NCBI RefSeq assembly: GCF_030588185.1
Contig: NZ_JAOSID010000002.1
Span: 1-64,000 of the forward strand
Reading direction: 5' to 3'
From: Candidatus Phytoplasma melaleucae
GTDB taxonomy: Bacteria; Bacillota_I; Bacilli_A; Acholeplasmatales; Acholeplasmataceae
Length of the DNA: 64,000 nucleotides
The notes below the pieces were generated by a model. That model searched no databases. It was not told the DNA's origin and saw nothing but the letters and a program-made list of their open reading frames with translations. Within the stretch, counting starts at the first letter, position 1. Every line of letters begins with the position of its first letter. Shown here one piece after another: positions 7,676 through 17,025 of this stretch. A program made the position numbers and the translations under genes.

Positions 7676-9877
7676 CTATAATACATTAGCAAAACGATTA
7701 AACAAAATGAAAGCATCTTTGTGGAATTTATATTTTTTAAGAAAATTTAAATCAAGCGGCCAATTTATATATTTTAAAGTTAAAAAAACACGATAAACAC
7801 TTTTATGACTAACATTTTTTTCAGATATAAAAGGGACATAAGGCCCTAAAATTTTTATTTTAGATAAACCATTATGAGCTAAAATAATTTTTATTTGATG
7901 TGCAATATCCCAAGCTTTTTTAAAATATTTATGCATTATTAATATTTGGCTGACAAAAACAAAAGGAGGATAATTATAAATTTTACGTTCTTTTAAAGCC
8001 CGTGAATAGAAATAATCAATATCATAATTAACAGCTGATTGAAGCACATAATGTTGGATATTATAACTTTGAACAATAATAATAGAATTTTCTTTAATAC
8101 ATTTACGCGCCATTTGTATTAACAACTGAAAAGTTTTTTCAGCAGCTGTAAAATGAGGAATATTCAAGAGAATATCCGTCATGATTACACCTACTAAAGA
8201 AATATGTGGGAGTGGTAAATTTTTAGTAATCATTTGTGTACCTAAAAAAATATCAATCTGGGTTTGTTCTGAATCTTTTAAGATTTTTTCATATTGTTTT
8301 AATTTAAACACAGGGAAAGTATTTGAATCTAAACGCAAAATGTTCGCAAGAGGAAACTTTTGTTTCAAAAAAGATTCGATATATTCAATACCTAAACTGA
8401 CACTCCTAAGAGCGTTTTGCAAACAATACGGGCATTTAACACAAAAGATTTCTTTATAATTACACAAACCACACTTAAGACTATTTTCAGAATGATAAAA
8501 ACGAAGTGATTGATAACACTTCCGACATTTAGGAACATAATTGCAAAAACGACACAAAACAAAAGGAGCAAACCCTTTAGAATTTATAAATAAAAGGCTT
8601 TTTTTTTTAGTCTGAATATTACGAATTAAAGTCTGCATTAATAAAACGGAAAAAGGAGAAAAATTATTATTTTTTAATTCTTGTTTCATATCAATTAACT
8701 TCATAGGAATTTGATATTTTTGGTTTTTCAAAATTAAACTTTGATATTCGTTAAGTTTAACTTTATAATAACTTTCTAAAGAAGGAGCAAAACTGCTTAA
8801 AATTAAAGGAATTTGATGATAAACAGCTCTTATACGAGCTAACTCTTTAGTATCATAGTTAGGAATTCTATCTTTTTCTATAAAAGCTTCGTTGTGCTCT
8901 TCATCAATAATAATAATTCCTAATTTATGCAAAGGAGCAAAAATAGCAATTCTTGTTCCTATAACAAGGTCAATTTTTTGTTGATGTATTTCAATATTAC
9001 GACGAAAATTTTCTAATTTATTTAAATCTCCGTTTAAAATAGATATAGATATATTTTTGAAAATTTTTCTTATTTCTTTTACAAAACTTTTTATTAAAAT
9101 AATTTCTGGTAATAAAATTAGAACTTGTCTATTATTTATTAAATTTTGTTCTATCAATTTGAAATAAATTTGCATCTTATCCGGATCATGTTCATGGTAA
9201 AATAAATAAGTTTGATAAGTAAAAAAGTTAATTTTGTTCCAAAGAGCCTGTTGTTGTTCATTTAAAATAATGGTTTTGGGGGGTGTAATATATAATGTAC
9301 CGTGCAAATCGGCTAAATCCATTATATGATGTTCTCTTTCTTGTTCGATTAATGTTTTCATATTATCGTAAGACAAACTTAACAATTCTTTTTTAGGAAT
9401 AGTGAACATTTTAATAATGTTTCTAGCTTTTAATTGCATTACTTGCTTCATAAGACCATAATTCTTTGTATTTAATAAAAATTTATTTTTTTGCAAATAC
9501 TGTTTAATATTTATTGGAATTAAATCAGGTTGTAAAAAAATTATTTTTTTAACATAAGAAACTAAAAAACTTTTAGGGAGAACAGTTCTATAAGCAGCTA
9601 CTTTTACAGAAAAAGGCACTTTTAATATTTCATCAATCAGCAAAAAAAGTTCTTGGTTTAAGATAGGAGTTTTATCTAAAATTTCTATGATAGGTTTATT
9701 AGCAAATAAACTTTTTTCTTTAACATCAACAATATAACCTAAACGTAACACATTATTAAAATAAACAACAACTCTTATTCCTTTCTGTACTAAATGAATT
9801 AAATTTGCTGGTATAGTATAATCAAAACATTTATTTAAAGAAGCATTTCCTAAATCTATAAGAATTTCTGCAATCAT
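7676..9877 (-). CDS. priA: Primosomal protein N' (PriA) with eroded ATPase motifs
   Basis: The 733-aa protein is full length and colinear with PriA: N-terminal 3'BD, helicase lobes and a zinc-binding insert (Cys442, 445, 451, 454, 469, 472, 479, 482, 485). DEAH-box motif DEEH is present at 325-328, but Walker A (normally GVTGSGKTE) reads HEHDPDKMQ at about 228-236, keeping only the Lys. Motif VI (normally QVAGRAGR) reads QMARKCIK near 588-595, losing the arginine finger. The fold and DNA/zinc parts look preserved, so it may act in fork recognition and DnaB loading without helicase activity; that is inference. Confidence 0.88.
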   Translation of the reverse strand: MIAEILIDLGNASLNKCFDYTIPANLIHLVQKGIRVVVYFNNVLRLGYIVDVKEKSLFANKPIIEILDKTPILNQELFLLIDEILKVPFSVKVAAYRTVLPKSFLVSYVKKIIFLQPDLIPINIKQYLQKNKFLLNTKNYGLMKQVMQLKARNIIKMFTIPKKELLSLSYDNMKTLIEQEREHHIMDLADLHGTLYITPPKTIILNEQQQALWNKINFFTYQTYLFYHEHDPDKMQIYFKLIEQNLINNRQVLILLPEIILIKSFVKEIRKIFKNISISILNGDLNKLENFRRNIEIHQQKIDLVIGTRIAIFAPLHKLGIIIIDEEHNEAFIEKDRIPNYDTKELARIRAVYHQIPLILSSFAPSLESYYKVKLNEYQSLILKNQKYQIPMKLIDMKQELKNNNFSPFSVLLMQTLIRNIQTKKKSLLFINSKGFAPFVLCRFCNYVPKCRKCYQSLRFYHSENSLKCGLCNYKEIFCVKCPYCLQNALRSVSLGIEYIESFLKQKFPLANILRLDSNTFPVFKLKQYEKILKDSEQTQIDIFLGTQMITKNLPLPHISLVGVIMTDILLNIPHFTAAEKTFQLLIQMARKCIKENSIIIVQSYNIQHYVLQSAVNYDIDYFYSRALKERKIYNYPPFVFVSQILIMHKYFKKAWDIAHQIKIILAHNGLSKIKILGPYVPFISEKNVSHKSVYRVFLTLKYINWPLDLNFLKKYKFHKDAFILFNRFANVL

Positions 9878-9988
9878 TTAATACACCATTTTTTCATGAA
9901 TAAGTTCTTTAACATTGGGAATAAAGCTAGTATTTAGAATGTAACTCTGATTAATAACGAAAACAAAAAAAAATCAAAGTTAATTATT

Positions 9989-10342
9989 TTATTTTTTGAT
10001 TTCGTTTAAAAGATGCTCAATATGTTCACCATAAAACAAAGAATGATCATATTCAAAATTTAAAACTGGAATTCTTTTAATATTTTTTATTTGTTTAGCT
10101 AAAGCTACACGAATAGCCTTTTTGTTTTTCTCTATAATTTTCTGTGCTAAGGACAAAATTTGAGGATCGTCACTTAAAATAGTATAAAATACTTGGCTGG
10201 AAGAAAAATCATTTTGTAAATGAACATCAGTTATATTAATGTACCCTATTTGTTCATTTTGAACTATTTTATTAACAATAAAAACTAACTCTTTATGAAT
10301 TAAACTAGCTGTTCTTGCGACTGAAATATTAACATTATTCAT
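9989..10342 (-). CDS. rbfA: Ribosome-binding factor A
   Basis: Small KH-fold protein that binds the 30S subunit during late 16S rRNA maturation. It is 117 aa, the usual size. Recognisable stretches are the N-terminal helix after IGYINITDVHLQNDF, the AKQIKNIKRIPVLNFEYDHS segment and a C-terminal HIEHLLNEIKK. The start codon overlaps the end of infB by 8 bp, so translation is probably coupled. This is the last gene of the nusA-ylxR-infB-rbfA cluster. Confidence 0.9.
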   Translation of the reverse strand: MNNVNISVARTASLIHKELVFIVNKIVQNEQIGYINITDVHLQNDFSSSQVFYTILSDDPQILSLAQKIIEKNKKAIRVALAKQIKNIKRIPVLNFEYDHSLFYGEHIEHLLNEIKK

Positions 10343-12158
10343 TATTTAAAGATTCCTCCATTCGAGATGATTCTATTATATCACTAATTTGAAAAGTATT
10401 AAAATTATCTAATACAATTCCGCATTCACTATTTTTTGGAGCAATAGAAATGTTATTTTTAAGATGTTTTAATGAAATTATTTTACCTTGATAAATAATT
10501 GCATTATTACGTATTACTTTAGCTAAAGAATTACTATAAATAACACCATTAACAACATAACAACCAGCAATGTATCCTACAGTACTAATATAAAAAATCT
10601 TTCTAATTTCTGCTTGACCTGTCACTTTTTCTTCTAGAACAGGTTTTACCAATATTTTTAATTTTTGTTGAATATCTTCGACTATTTTATACAAAATATT
10701 ATAAGTTTTAATTTCAACTTTTAAATTATGAGCTAATTGTATTAAATCGTTGTTCAAAATAGTATTAAAATTAATTATAATGGCATCGCAAGCGTTCGCC
10801 AACATAATATCATTATTAGTAACCATACCAACTGATTTTTTTACAAAATAAACTTTAATGCCCTCAATATTTAAAGGTTCTAAAATTTTTTGAATAGCTT
10901 CTATAATGCCTTGTGTATCAGTTTTTAAAATAACATTTAAATTTTTCTTTGGTTTTTCATCTTTTAAAGGGAAAACATTAACTTTCGCGAGAGCACTTTG
11001 TTGTAGTTGTGAAAGTTGTTTGTTCTCCTTGTGTAATTGTTGCCTTTTTTCTGTAATTTGTTTTGCTTTTTTTTCATTTGGAACTACAATAAAATTATCT
11101 CCAGCTTGTGGAATTTGTTTAAATCCATAAATTACTATTGGTTGCGAAGGAAAAGCGCGAAAAACTGCTTTCTTAGAATTATTTTCCATAAAACGAACTT
11201 TACCATAAACACAACCAGCTACAATAATATCACCAATTTTTAATATCCCTTGAGAAAGAATTAAAGTAGCAACAGGCCCCTTATTTTTAATAAGACTTGC
11301 CTCCAATACTGTGCCTTCAGCGTCTTGAGAAAGATCAACTTGGATATTTTTCATTTCGCTGATTAAACAAATAGTTTCTAATAACGTATTTATGCCTTGT
11401 TGTTTAAGAGCAGAAATTTCAATATAAGGCGTATTCCCACCCCACTCTTCTGGAATTAAACCCAACTGAGATAATTCAGACATAATATTTTCTTTTTTGT
11501 TATTAGGTTTATCTATTTTATTAATTGCAATAATAATATTTACCTGCGCATTTTTAGCATGTTTAATAGATTCTATAGTTTGTGGTTTTACTCCATCATC
11601 GCAAGCCACTACTATAACACAAATATCAGTTATTTGAGCTCCTCTGCTTCTCATTTGCTGGAAAGCTTCATGTCCTGGACTATCTATAAAAGTTATTTTA
11701 CTATTTTGATAAGTTACTTCATAAGCCCCAATATGTTGAGTAATTCCCCCAAATTCTTGATCAACTACACGTGTTTTTCTAATAACATCCAATAAAGTAG
11801 TTTTGCCATGATCTACATGTCCCATAATAGTAACAATCGGAATGCGCTGAATCAAATTTGAACCTTTTTTTTGCGTCATATGTTTAGAATCCAAAACAAC
11901 CTTTCGAGTATTATGAATAATTTCAATATTTAGTTCTAATCCTAAAAGTTCTATATTTTCTCGACTTAACACTTGATTAATATTAGTTTTAACACCTATT
12001 TTTAATAATTTTTTAATCAGAAAAATATTAGAAACTTGAAAAATATTAGCTAAATCTTGAACAGTATGTTTAGGATTAAAAATATAAGTTTTAACTTGAA
12101 TTTTCTCTTCATGATCTGAATGATCTTTTTTTGTTTCTTTGTTTCTAGTTTTATTCAT
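10335..12158 (-). CDS. infB: Translation initiation factor IF-2
   Basis: GTPase that brings fMet-tRNA to the 30S subunit. The N-terminal region is short; the G domain carries GHVDHGKT (G1), DSPGHEAF (G3) and NKIDKP (G4), followed by the beta-barrel and C-terminal tRNA-binding domains. I place the start at the ATG at 12158 (607 aa) because TGAGGAG sits just before it; the longer ORF beginning with GTG at 12170 starts inside that Shine-Dalgarno. It lies in the usual order after ylxR and overlaps rbfA by 8 bp. Confidence 0.95.
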   Translation of the reverse strand: MNKTRNKETKKDHSDHEEKIQVKTYIFNPKHTVQDLANIFQVSNIFLIKKLLKIGVKTNINQVLSRENIELLGLELNIEIIHNTRKVVLDSKHMTQKKGSNLIQRIPIVTIMGHVDHGKTTLLDVIRKTRVVDQEFGGITQHIGAYEVTYQNSKITFIDSPGHEAFQQMRSRGAQITDICVIVVACDDGVKPQTIESIKHAKNAQVNIIIAINKIDKPNNKKENIMSELSQLGLIPEEWGGNTPYIEISALKQQGINTLLETICLISEMKNIQVDLSQDAEGTVLEASLIKNKGPVATLILSQGILKIGDIIVAGCVYGKVRFMENNSKKAVFRAFPSQPIVIYGFKQIPQAGDNFIVVPNEKKAKQITEKRQQLHKENKQLSQLQQSALAKVNVFPLKDEKPKKNLNVILKTDTQGIIEAIQKILEPLNIEGIKVYFVKKSVGMVTNNDIMLANACDAIIINFNTILNNDLIQLAHNLKVEIKTYNILYKIVEDIQQKLKILVKPVLEEKVTGQAEIRKIFYISTVGYIAGCYVVNGVIYSNSLAKVIRNNAIIYQGKIISLKHLKNNISIAPKNSECGIVLDNFNTFQISDIIESSRMEESLNNE

Positions 12159-12224
12159 AAATCTCCTCACGGTTATAAAATTTTTAGTAAAAAATAAATT
12201 GAAATATTAATATTTGCCAAATAT

Positions 12225-12509
12225 TTAAAAATTATCTAATAATTGCCAAATTTCCTGATAAATATTTATTGGTACATAAACTTTTAATTTTTTATCTAAA
12301 ATTTTTTTTCTTTGAATAAAAAGAACATTAAATTTATTTAAAATGAAATAAGCTCCTCTGCCTTGAATATTTTGTTCTAAATCTATATAAATAATCTTGT
12401 TTTTAGATACAACTATGCGAAGTAAATCTTTCTTGAAATAAGTACGACGACTAACAATGCAAGTTCTTAAAATATTTTTCTCTAAAATTAAATCAATATT
12501 CTTGTTCAT
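12225..12509 (-). CDS. ylxR: YlxR-family RNA-binding protein (RnpM-like)
   Basis: 94-aa basic protein of the DUF448/YlxR family. The family motif region reads RTCIVSRRTYFKKDLLRIV, and GRGAYF occurs near residue 50. YlxR homologues sit between nusA and infB in Firmicutes; one was recently described as a modulator of RNase P, which I take only as family knowledge. It overlaps the nusA 3' end by 17 bp, so it is co-translated with it. Confidence 0.85.
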   Translation of the reverse strand: MNKNIDLILEKNILRTCIVSRRTYFKKDLLRIVVSKNKIIYIDLEQNIQGRGAYFILNKFNVLFIQRKKILDKKLKVYVPINIYQEIWQLLDNF

Positions 12510-13560
12510 ATTGTTTAACAGTTCTAATATTAATATTCCATTTAGTTACTTGCACAGCTAATTTAACATTTTGCCCTAGTTTGCCAATAGCTAAAGACAC
12601 TTGGTTGTCTTCCACAATAACTGAAACAGTTCTATGTTTCGTGTTAATATCAGTAACTTTAATAATTTTGGCTGGTTGTAAAGCATTTGTAATTAATTCT
12701 TCCGGAACAAGACTCCATTGAAATAAATCTATTTTTTCCCCTTTTAACACATTAATGATGTTTTGAATTCGAATACCTTTTTCCCCAATACAAGCCCCAA
12801 TCGGATCTATTTTAACATCTGTAGTCATTAATCCTACTTTTACTCTATCAGAAGGTATTCTAGCTATTCCCATAATTTTAATAATACCTTCTTGTACTTC
12901 CGGGATAAATTCTTTGAATAATGCAATAACAAAGTGAACATTTTTCCGACTTACAAAAACTTTTGGCATTTTTGTAGTATTTTGTACTTTAGTAACCAAA
13001 ACTAATATTTTTTCTCCTAAAGAAAAATTATCATTATAAAGAATTTCCTTCTTAGATAAGAAGGTGTGTAAATCTTTCTCTAGACTTAAAACAAAAAAGT
13101 TATCTTTTTCATCAAATATTTCCGCGCTTATTAAGTGATTTTCTTTATTTTTAAAGAAATTATAAATATTTTCTCTTTTTTGTTTTATTAGTTCTTCATG
13201 AAATTTATTTTTAAAATCTTTGCTAGCATGCAAATTAAAATTTTGAGGATCTACTTCAATTTCTAGAATATCTCCTATTTGAACATTTTTATCAATTTTA
13301 CGCGCTTCTTCTAAGAGCATACAACTATGTTCTTTATAATTTATTATTTCTTTTCTTTGTTCGCTAATAACTAAATATTGCTTATACAAAAGAATTTGAT
13401 CATAGTCTTTTTGAAAACAAACACGGCAACTTTTGACTTGAAAACTTTTTTTACAACCAGATATTAATCCTTTCTCGCAAGCTTTTAATGTCTGTTCTCT
13501 TGTCAATTCATATTCTTGAGACAACTGATCGATGTTATTTAAAAAATCTTTAATTATCAA
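12493..13560 (-). CDS. nusA: Transcription termination/antitermination factor NusA
   Basis: RNA polymerase-associated elongation factor, 355 aa. Order: N-terminal RNAP-binding domain, an S1 domain, then two KH domains, with the first KH loop in IGACIGEKGIRIQNI and the second in VSLAIGKLGQNVKLA. It has no acidic C-terminal repeats, as usual in Firmicutes. It is first gene of the nusA-ylxR-infB-rbfA operon; rimP, which normally precedes it, is not upstream here, where there is instead a terminator and tRNA-Leu. Confidence 0.93.
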   Translation of the reverse strand: MIIKDFLNNIDQLSQEYELTREQTLKACEKGLISGCKKSFQVKSCRVCFQKDYDQILLYKQYLVISEQRKEIINYKEHSCMLLEEARKIDKNVQIGDILEIEVDPQNFNLHASKDFKNKFHEELIKQKRENIYNFFKNKENHLISAEIFDEKDNFFVLSLEKDLHTFLSKKEILYNDNFSLGEKILVLVTKVQNTTKMPKVFVSRKNVHFVIALFKEFIPEVQEGIIKIMGIARIPSDRVKVGLMTTDVKIDPIGACIGEKGIRIQNIINVLKGEKIDLFQWSLVPEELITNALQPAKIIKVTDINTKHRTVSVIVEDNQVSLAIGKLGQNVKLAVQVTKWNINIRTVKQYEQEY

Positions 13561-13632
13561 ATGAAATAACCTCTTTCTAATCTAATATAAAAGTATACAT
13601 AAAATAAATTGATTTCACAAAAAAACCAAATG

Positions 13633-13661
13633 AAAAAAGTGGTCACCAACAATAACCACTT
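13633..13661 (-). terminator. Intrinsic terminator of the tRNA-Leu transcript
   Basis: Read on the minus strand, AAGTGGT pairs with ACCACTT around a loop and is followed by six T. It separates tRNA-Leu from the nusA operon promoter region. Confidence 0.7.
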
Positions 13662-13831
13662 CGTTTCATAGCCTAAAAAAAACAAATCTAAAATTTTAAA
13701 TAAAATTTTAAATAAAATTTTAAATTAACTTAATTATAGTTTAACATTTATTATTCATAAAAATACTAAAATAAATTAATTCACTATAAATATCGATTTT
13801 GTCGTAATATTATAGTTACAATTTAAAAAAA

Positions 13832-13918
13832 TGGTGTGGATAATGAGATTCGAACTCACAAGAGAAAACTTCTCACATGCCCCTCAAACATGCGCGTATA
13901 CCATTCCGCCATATCCAC
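13832..13918 (-). tRNA. tRNA-Leu(GAG)
   Basis: Read on the minus strand it is an 87-nt class II tRNA: acceptor GTGGATA pairs with TATCCAC, then discriminator A and encoded CCA. The anticodon arm CATGT-TTGAGGG-GCATG gives anticodon GAG. It has a long variable arm (GAGAAGTTTTCTC region) and a T loop TTCGAAT. It decodes CUU/CUC leucine codons. Confidence 0.93.
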
Positions 13919-13922
13919 ATAG

Positions 13923-13956
13923 CAAAAATAATGTATCATATAAATCATTATTTTTG
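13923..13956 (-). terminator. Hairpin between fakA and tRNA-Leu, probable terminator
   Basis: A perfect 11-bp inverted repeat (CAAAAATAATG / CATTATTTTTG) with a 12-nt loop lies immediately downstream of fakA. The 3' arm itself is T-rich; there is no further T run. Confidence 0.5.
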
Positions 13957-13980
13957 TTGAACATTGAAATTTCTTCTATT

Positions 13981-15675
13981 TTATTCTAGAATAAAAATAA
14001 AAGGGGTAACATTATCAATATTTTCTATTTTTTCTATTTCTATATTTGAAAAGTTTTTAGAAACAAAGCTTTCTATTTTTTGCAAATATTTCATTTTAAC
14101 TTGTTTCTTATCATAAAAAATAGTTAAGAATTTACTTTGACTGGATACCAAAAACATTTCATGTAATAATTTTTGTATTACATAATCAATATCTTCATGG
14201 CTAAAAAGAATCTTATCCTGAAAGACAGCCATGAAACTATTCTCCTTAATTCTTATATCATCTTTTTGATGTAAGTCAAACTTTTGAGCTAAAGAAATTT
14301 GGCCTATTTTGCTTTGCTTTATATGATCTTTCATAATTCTCAGGTTCTCTTGGAAAGATAAACTATCATTAAAAACCAAAAGAGCACTATACCCTTGAGC
14401 TATGTTTTTGGATGACAAAACATGAATATTCAGATTAGTAAACTTACTTAAAATTTTATGTATCTTAAATGATAAATTCGAATTTACATTCGGTAATACA
14501 ATGACATCTTGAACCGTAATATTTTTTAAAATAGACATTAATTCTTCAGCTATAACATTAACATTTTTTTTGGGATCGCAACAAATAACATGATCAACTT
14601 TCATATCTTGAAAAATAATCTTAAGTTCTTTATTAGAAACAAAAGATATAATCTGATAATCTTTAATTTTATCAATGTTTAAATTTAATTCTGGTTTATG
14701 AAGAAAATCTTGACTCTGTTCTTTCATATTATCGATTTTACATCTTACTAACTCACCATAATGTAATAAATCAGATAAAACACTCCCTGGTGCGTTAGTA
14801 TGAATATGAATTTTGAGCAAATTATTATTTAGCAATAAAATTAAAGAATCGCCATATTCTAAAAACTTTTTTCGACTCTCTGTTAAATGAAAGTTTTTTA
14901 AATTATTTAACTTAATTAAAAATTCTGTACAGTAAATATTCTTAATATCAATATCATATATTTTATCATGACCACAACAAAGAACATCGTTATCAAAAGA
15001 ATTTGTACTTTGGAGCAAATTATCTTTATACTCGTCAAGAAAAAATAATTTAATATTATCAAGATACATTAGCATACCTTCTAAAATACAAACAAAACCT
15101 GCGCCGCCACTATCAACAACATTAGATTTTTTTAAAATAGGTAATAAATCAGGGGTTTTACTAAGAGAAATTTTGGCATATTTAGTGATACTTTTAAGCA
15201 CTTCTTTAATTGTTTGAAAATATGGTTGTTTACTAATTCCCTCAACAGATTCACGTAAAACAGTTAAAATGGTTCCTTCAATGGGTTCTATAACAGCTTT
15301 ATAAGCATGTTTATAACCGCTAATTAAAACTTGAATGAATTCTTGTACATTAATATATTTCTTTTGTAATCTGTTAATGTGTAAATAAACCCCAGAAAAG
15401 AATTGAGATAAAATTACTCCTGAATTACCTTTAGAACCTATCAATAAAGCATCAGAAAAAATTTTAGAGATTGTTAAAATAGAATTCTCATGAATTGGTT
15501 GTATTTTTTTAATACCTTCCAACATAGTCATTTGCATATTAGTTCCTGTATCACCATCAGGAACAGGAAAAACATTTAAATTATTTATTTTTTGGTAATT
15601 ATTCTTTAAATGAACAGTTCCGTTAATGATCATGGCTTTAAACAAAATACCATCTATAATTTTATGATTTGTCAT
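13981..15675 (-). CDS. fakA: FakA/YloV-type fatty acid kinase (DhaL domain)
   Basis: 564-aa protein of the YloV/FakA family. The N-terminal DhaL-like nucleotide-binding domain shows NVFPVPDGDTGTNM (Mg-ATP Asp residues) and a Ser/Gly-rich KGNSGVILSQF block, then the central and C-terminal FakA domains. In Firmicutes FakA phosphorylates fatty acids held by a FakB (DegV) protein to acyl-phosphate, the substrate of PlsX and PlsY. No fakB is in the window. The link to scavenged host lipids is inference. It has its own spacer upstream and a hairpin downstream. Confidence 0.85.
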   Translation of the reverse strand: MTNHKIIDGILFKAMIINGTVHLKNNYQKINNLNVFPVPDGDTGTNMQMTMLEGIKKIQPIHENSILTISKIFSDALLIGSKGNSGVILSQFFSGVYLHINRLQKKYINVQEFIQVLISGYKHAYKAVIEPIEGTILTVLRESVEGISKQPYFQTIKEVLKSITKYAKISLSKTPDLLPILKKSNVVDSGGAGFVCILEGMLMYLDNIKLFFLDEYKDNLLQSTNSFDNDVLCCGHDKIYDIDIKNIYCTEFLIKLNNLKNFHLTESRKKFLEYGDSLILLLNNNLLKIHIHTNAPGSVLSDLLHYGELVRCKIDNMKEQSQDFLHKPELNLNIDKIKDYQIISFVSNKELKIIFQDMKVDHVICCDPKKNVNVIAEELMSILKNITVQDVIVLPNVNSNLSFKIHKILSKFTNLNIHVLSSKNIAQGYSALLVFNDSLSFQENLRIMKDHIKQSKIGQISLAQKFDLHQKDDIRIKENSFMAVFQDKILFSHEDIDYVIQKLLHEMFLVSSQSKFLTIFYDKKQVKMKYLQKIESFVSKNFSNIEIEKIENIDNVTPFIFILE

Positions 15676-16122
15676 TTAGATCAATCCTTTTATATAATTT
15701 TTAAATAATGGTTAAAAACTATTGTCAAAATACTCTTTATTATAACACATTTAATTTTAGCTCGAAATATTATTATTAACCTATGCAATGTCGGAACTTT
15801 GTTAACTTTTAGAATAAGATTAGTTTTCGTAAAATAATATTGATAAGTAATAAGACACAAAGAAATATAAGAAAAATTTCTACAAGTTAAAATACTAAAT
15901 AAATCTATCTTTAAATAAAAGATTTATATCACAGAATATTATGTTTAGGTATTTTAAAAATACTTTATATACAACATTTCATATATTTTTTATGAAATAA
16001 TGCAAAAAAAATCTAAAAAAATATTAGAATAATTATTGGAAGATTTTTTTATATTAATAAATTAGTATACAACAAAAAAAAGAAAGGTTCATAACGTAAA
16101 AAACTTTAAAAAACGAACTTAC
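15676..16122. other. 447-bp AT-rich spacer between divergent fakA and the FtsH-like locus
   Basis: No gene is seen. An RBS-like AGAAAGG lies at 16081-16087, too far (36 nt) from the TTG at 16123 to be its normal RBS; the reading frame is open upstream of that TTG, so the true start of the next gene may be an unusual codon nearer the RBS. Confidence 0.45.
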
Positions 16123-17025
16123 TTGCATTATCTGCAAATAGTTAAATCAACTTTTATTAAAAAAATCGTAATCTTTTTCTATTTGATCCTAATATTTAAC
16201 AAGTACAACATAACGGTTTTTGCGCAAAAAATGTTCATACCGGTAAATATTAGTAGATTACTCATAAATAAAAAATTAAACAATAAGAATTTACTAACAA
16301 AAAATAAACAAATATCATACAAAAATAAATCATTGATTCCAAAAAAATTAAGTAAAAAAATAATTAAATTTATAAATAAAAAAGAACATAAAGCAGAAGA
16401 AATAGAAGAATCAATAACTTCAATGTTTTCGGACATGCAACAACAGCCACAAGAAGTTTTTAACGAAGAAGAGACACCTTTATCCATAGAATCAACAGAA
16501 AAAGAAAAAAAGTTAAATGTAAATGTAAATAATAACAACAACCCTAAATCTGGTACAGTTACAATATTGAAAGAAATATTATCTTTATATGATAAACACA
16601 ATTCTATAATGATGAATATTATATTATCTTCGCCAAATAAAAGGCAAGAAATTATAAATAAATATGCAAGTTATTTCCAAAACACATCCCAACAATTTAT
16701 CCTACCAATGTCAACACTACCTGAAATAATAGATGTATACATAGATCCTTTCGAGGATGTTTCTAGCAGTATAAAACAATATCTACAAGAGAAAAATTTA
16801 GTAGACAGAAAGTATCAAGTGGTAAATTATCCTATGAGTGCTGTTTATAATGAGAATATGCTAGGAATGACGCAAAAAATCAAAAATTATTACACCAATG
16901 GCTTATTAGGAGTTTTTATAAACAAAAGCTTTCCAACCCAAAAAGACCAAAAATATGCAGATAATTTATCTTTAGACCAATTATCTTTCGAAACAGGGCG
17001 CAAGTTCGAGTGCTTAATTAAGTAG
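16123..17025 (+). CDS. Exported/membrane-anchored N-terminal exon, possibly of an FtsH-like gene split by group II introns
   Basis: The first ~35 residues are basic then hydrophobic (TFIKKIVIFFYLILIF), ending in VFA-Q, like a signal peptide or N-terminal anchor. A Lys/Asn-rich linker and an acidic Gln/Glu stretch follow, then a folded-looking part with IDPFEDVSSSIKQYL. The last residues (from about FETGRKF) read into intron domain I sequence, so the true coding end is near 16985. The start is unsure (TTG at 16123, no RBS at normal distance). I do not recognise a family; its position just before intron-split FtsH-like exons suggests the N-terminal part of that gene. Confidence 0.5.
   Translation: MHYLQIVKSTFIKKIVIFFYLILIFNKYNITVFAQKMFIPVNISRLLINKKLNNKNLLTKNKQISYKNKSLIPKKLSKKIIKFINKKEHKAEEIEESITSMFSDMQQQPQEVFNEEETPLSIESTEKEKKLNVNVNNNNNPKSGTVTILKEILSLYDKHNSIMMNIILSSPNKRQEIINKYASYFQNTSQQFILPMSTLPEIIDVYIDPFEDVSSSIKQYLQEKNLVDRKYQVVNYPMSAVYNENMLGMTQKIKNYYTNGLLGVFINKSFPTQKDQKYADNLSLDQLSFETGRKFECLIK

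Noticed and set aside
13689-13726. AAAATTTTAAAT repeats before the nusA operon as a regulatory array
   Set aside because: Low-complexity A/T tract that could arise by slippage; nothing else supports a binding site.
16179-16601. 140-codon minus-strand ORF opposite the N-terminal exon
   Set aside because: Antisense shadow made of codons complementary to a Lys/Asn-rich gene; no RBS and no family resemblance.
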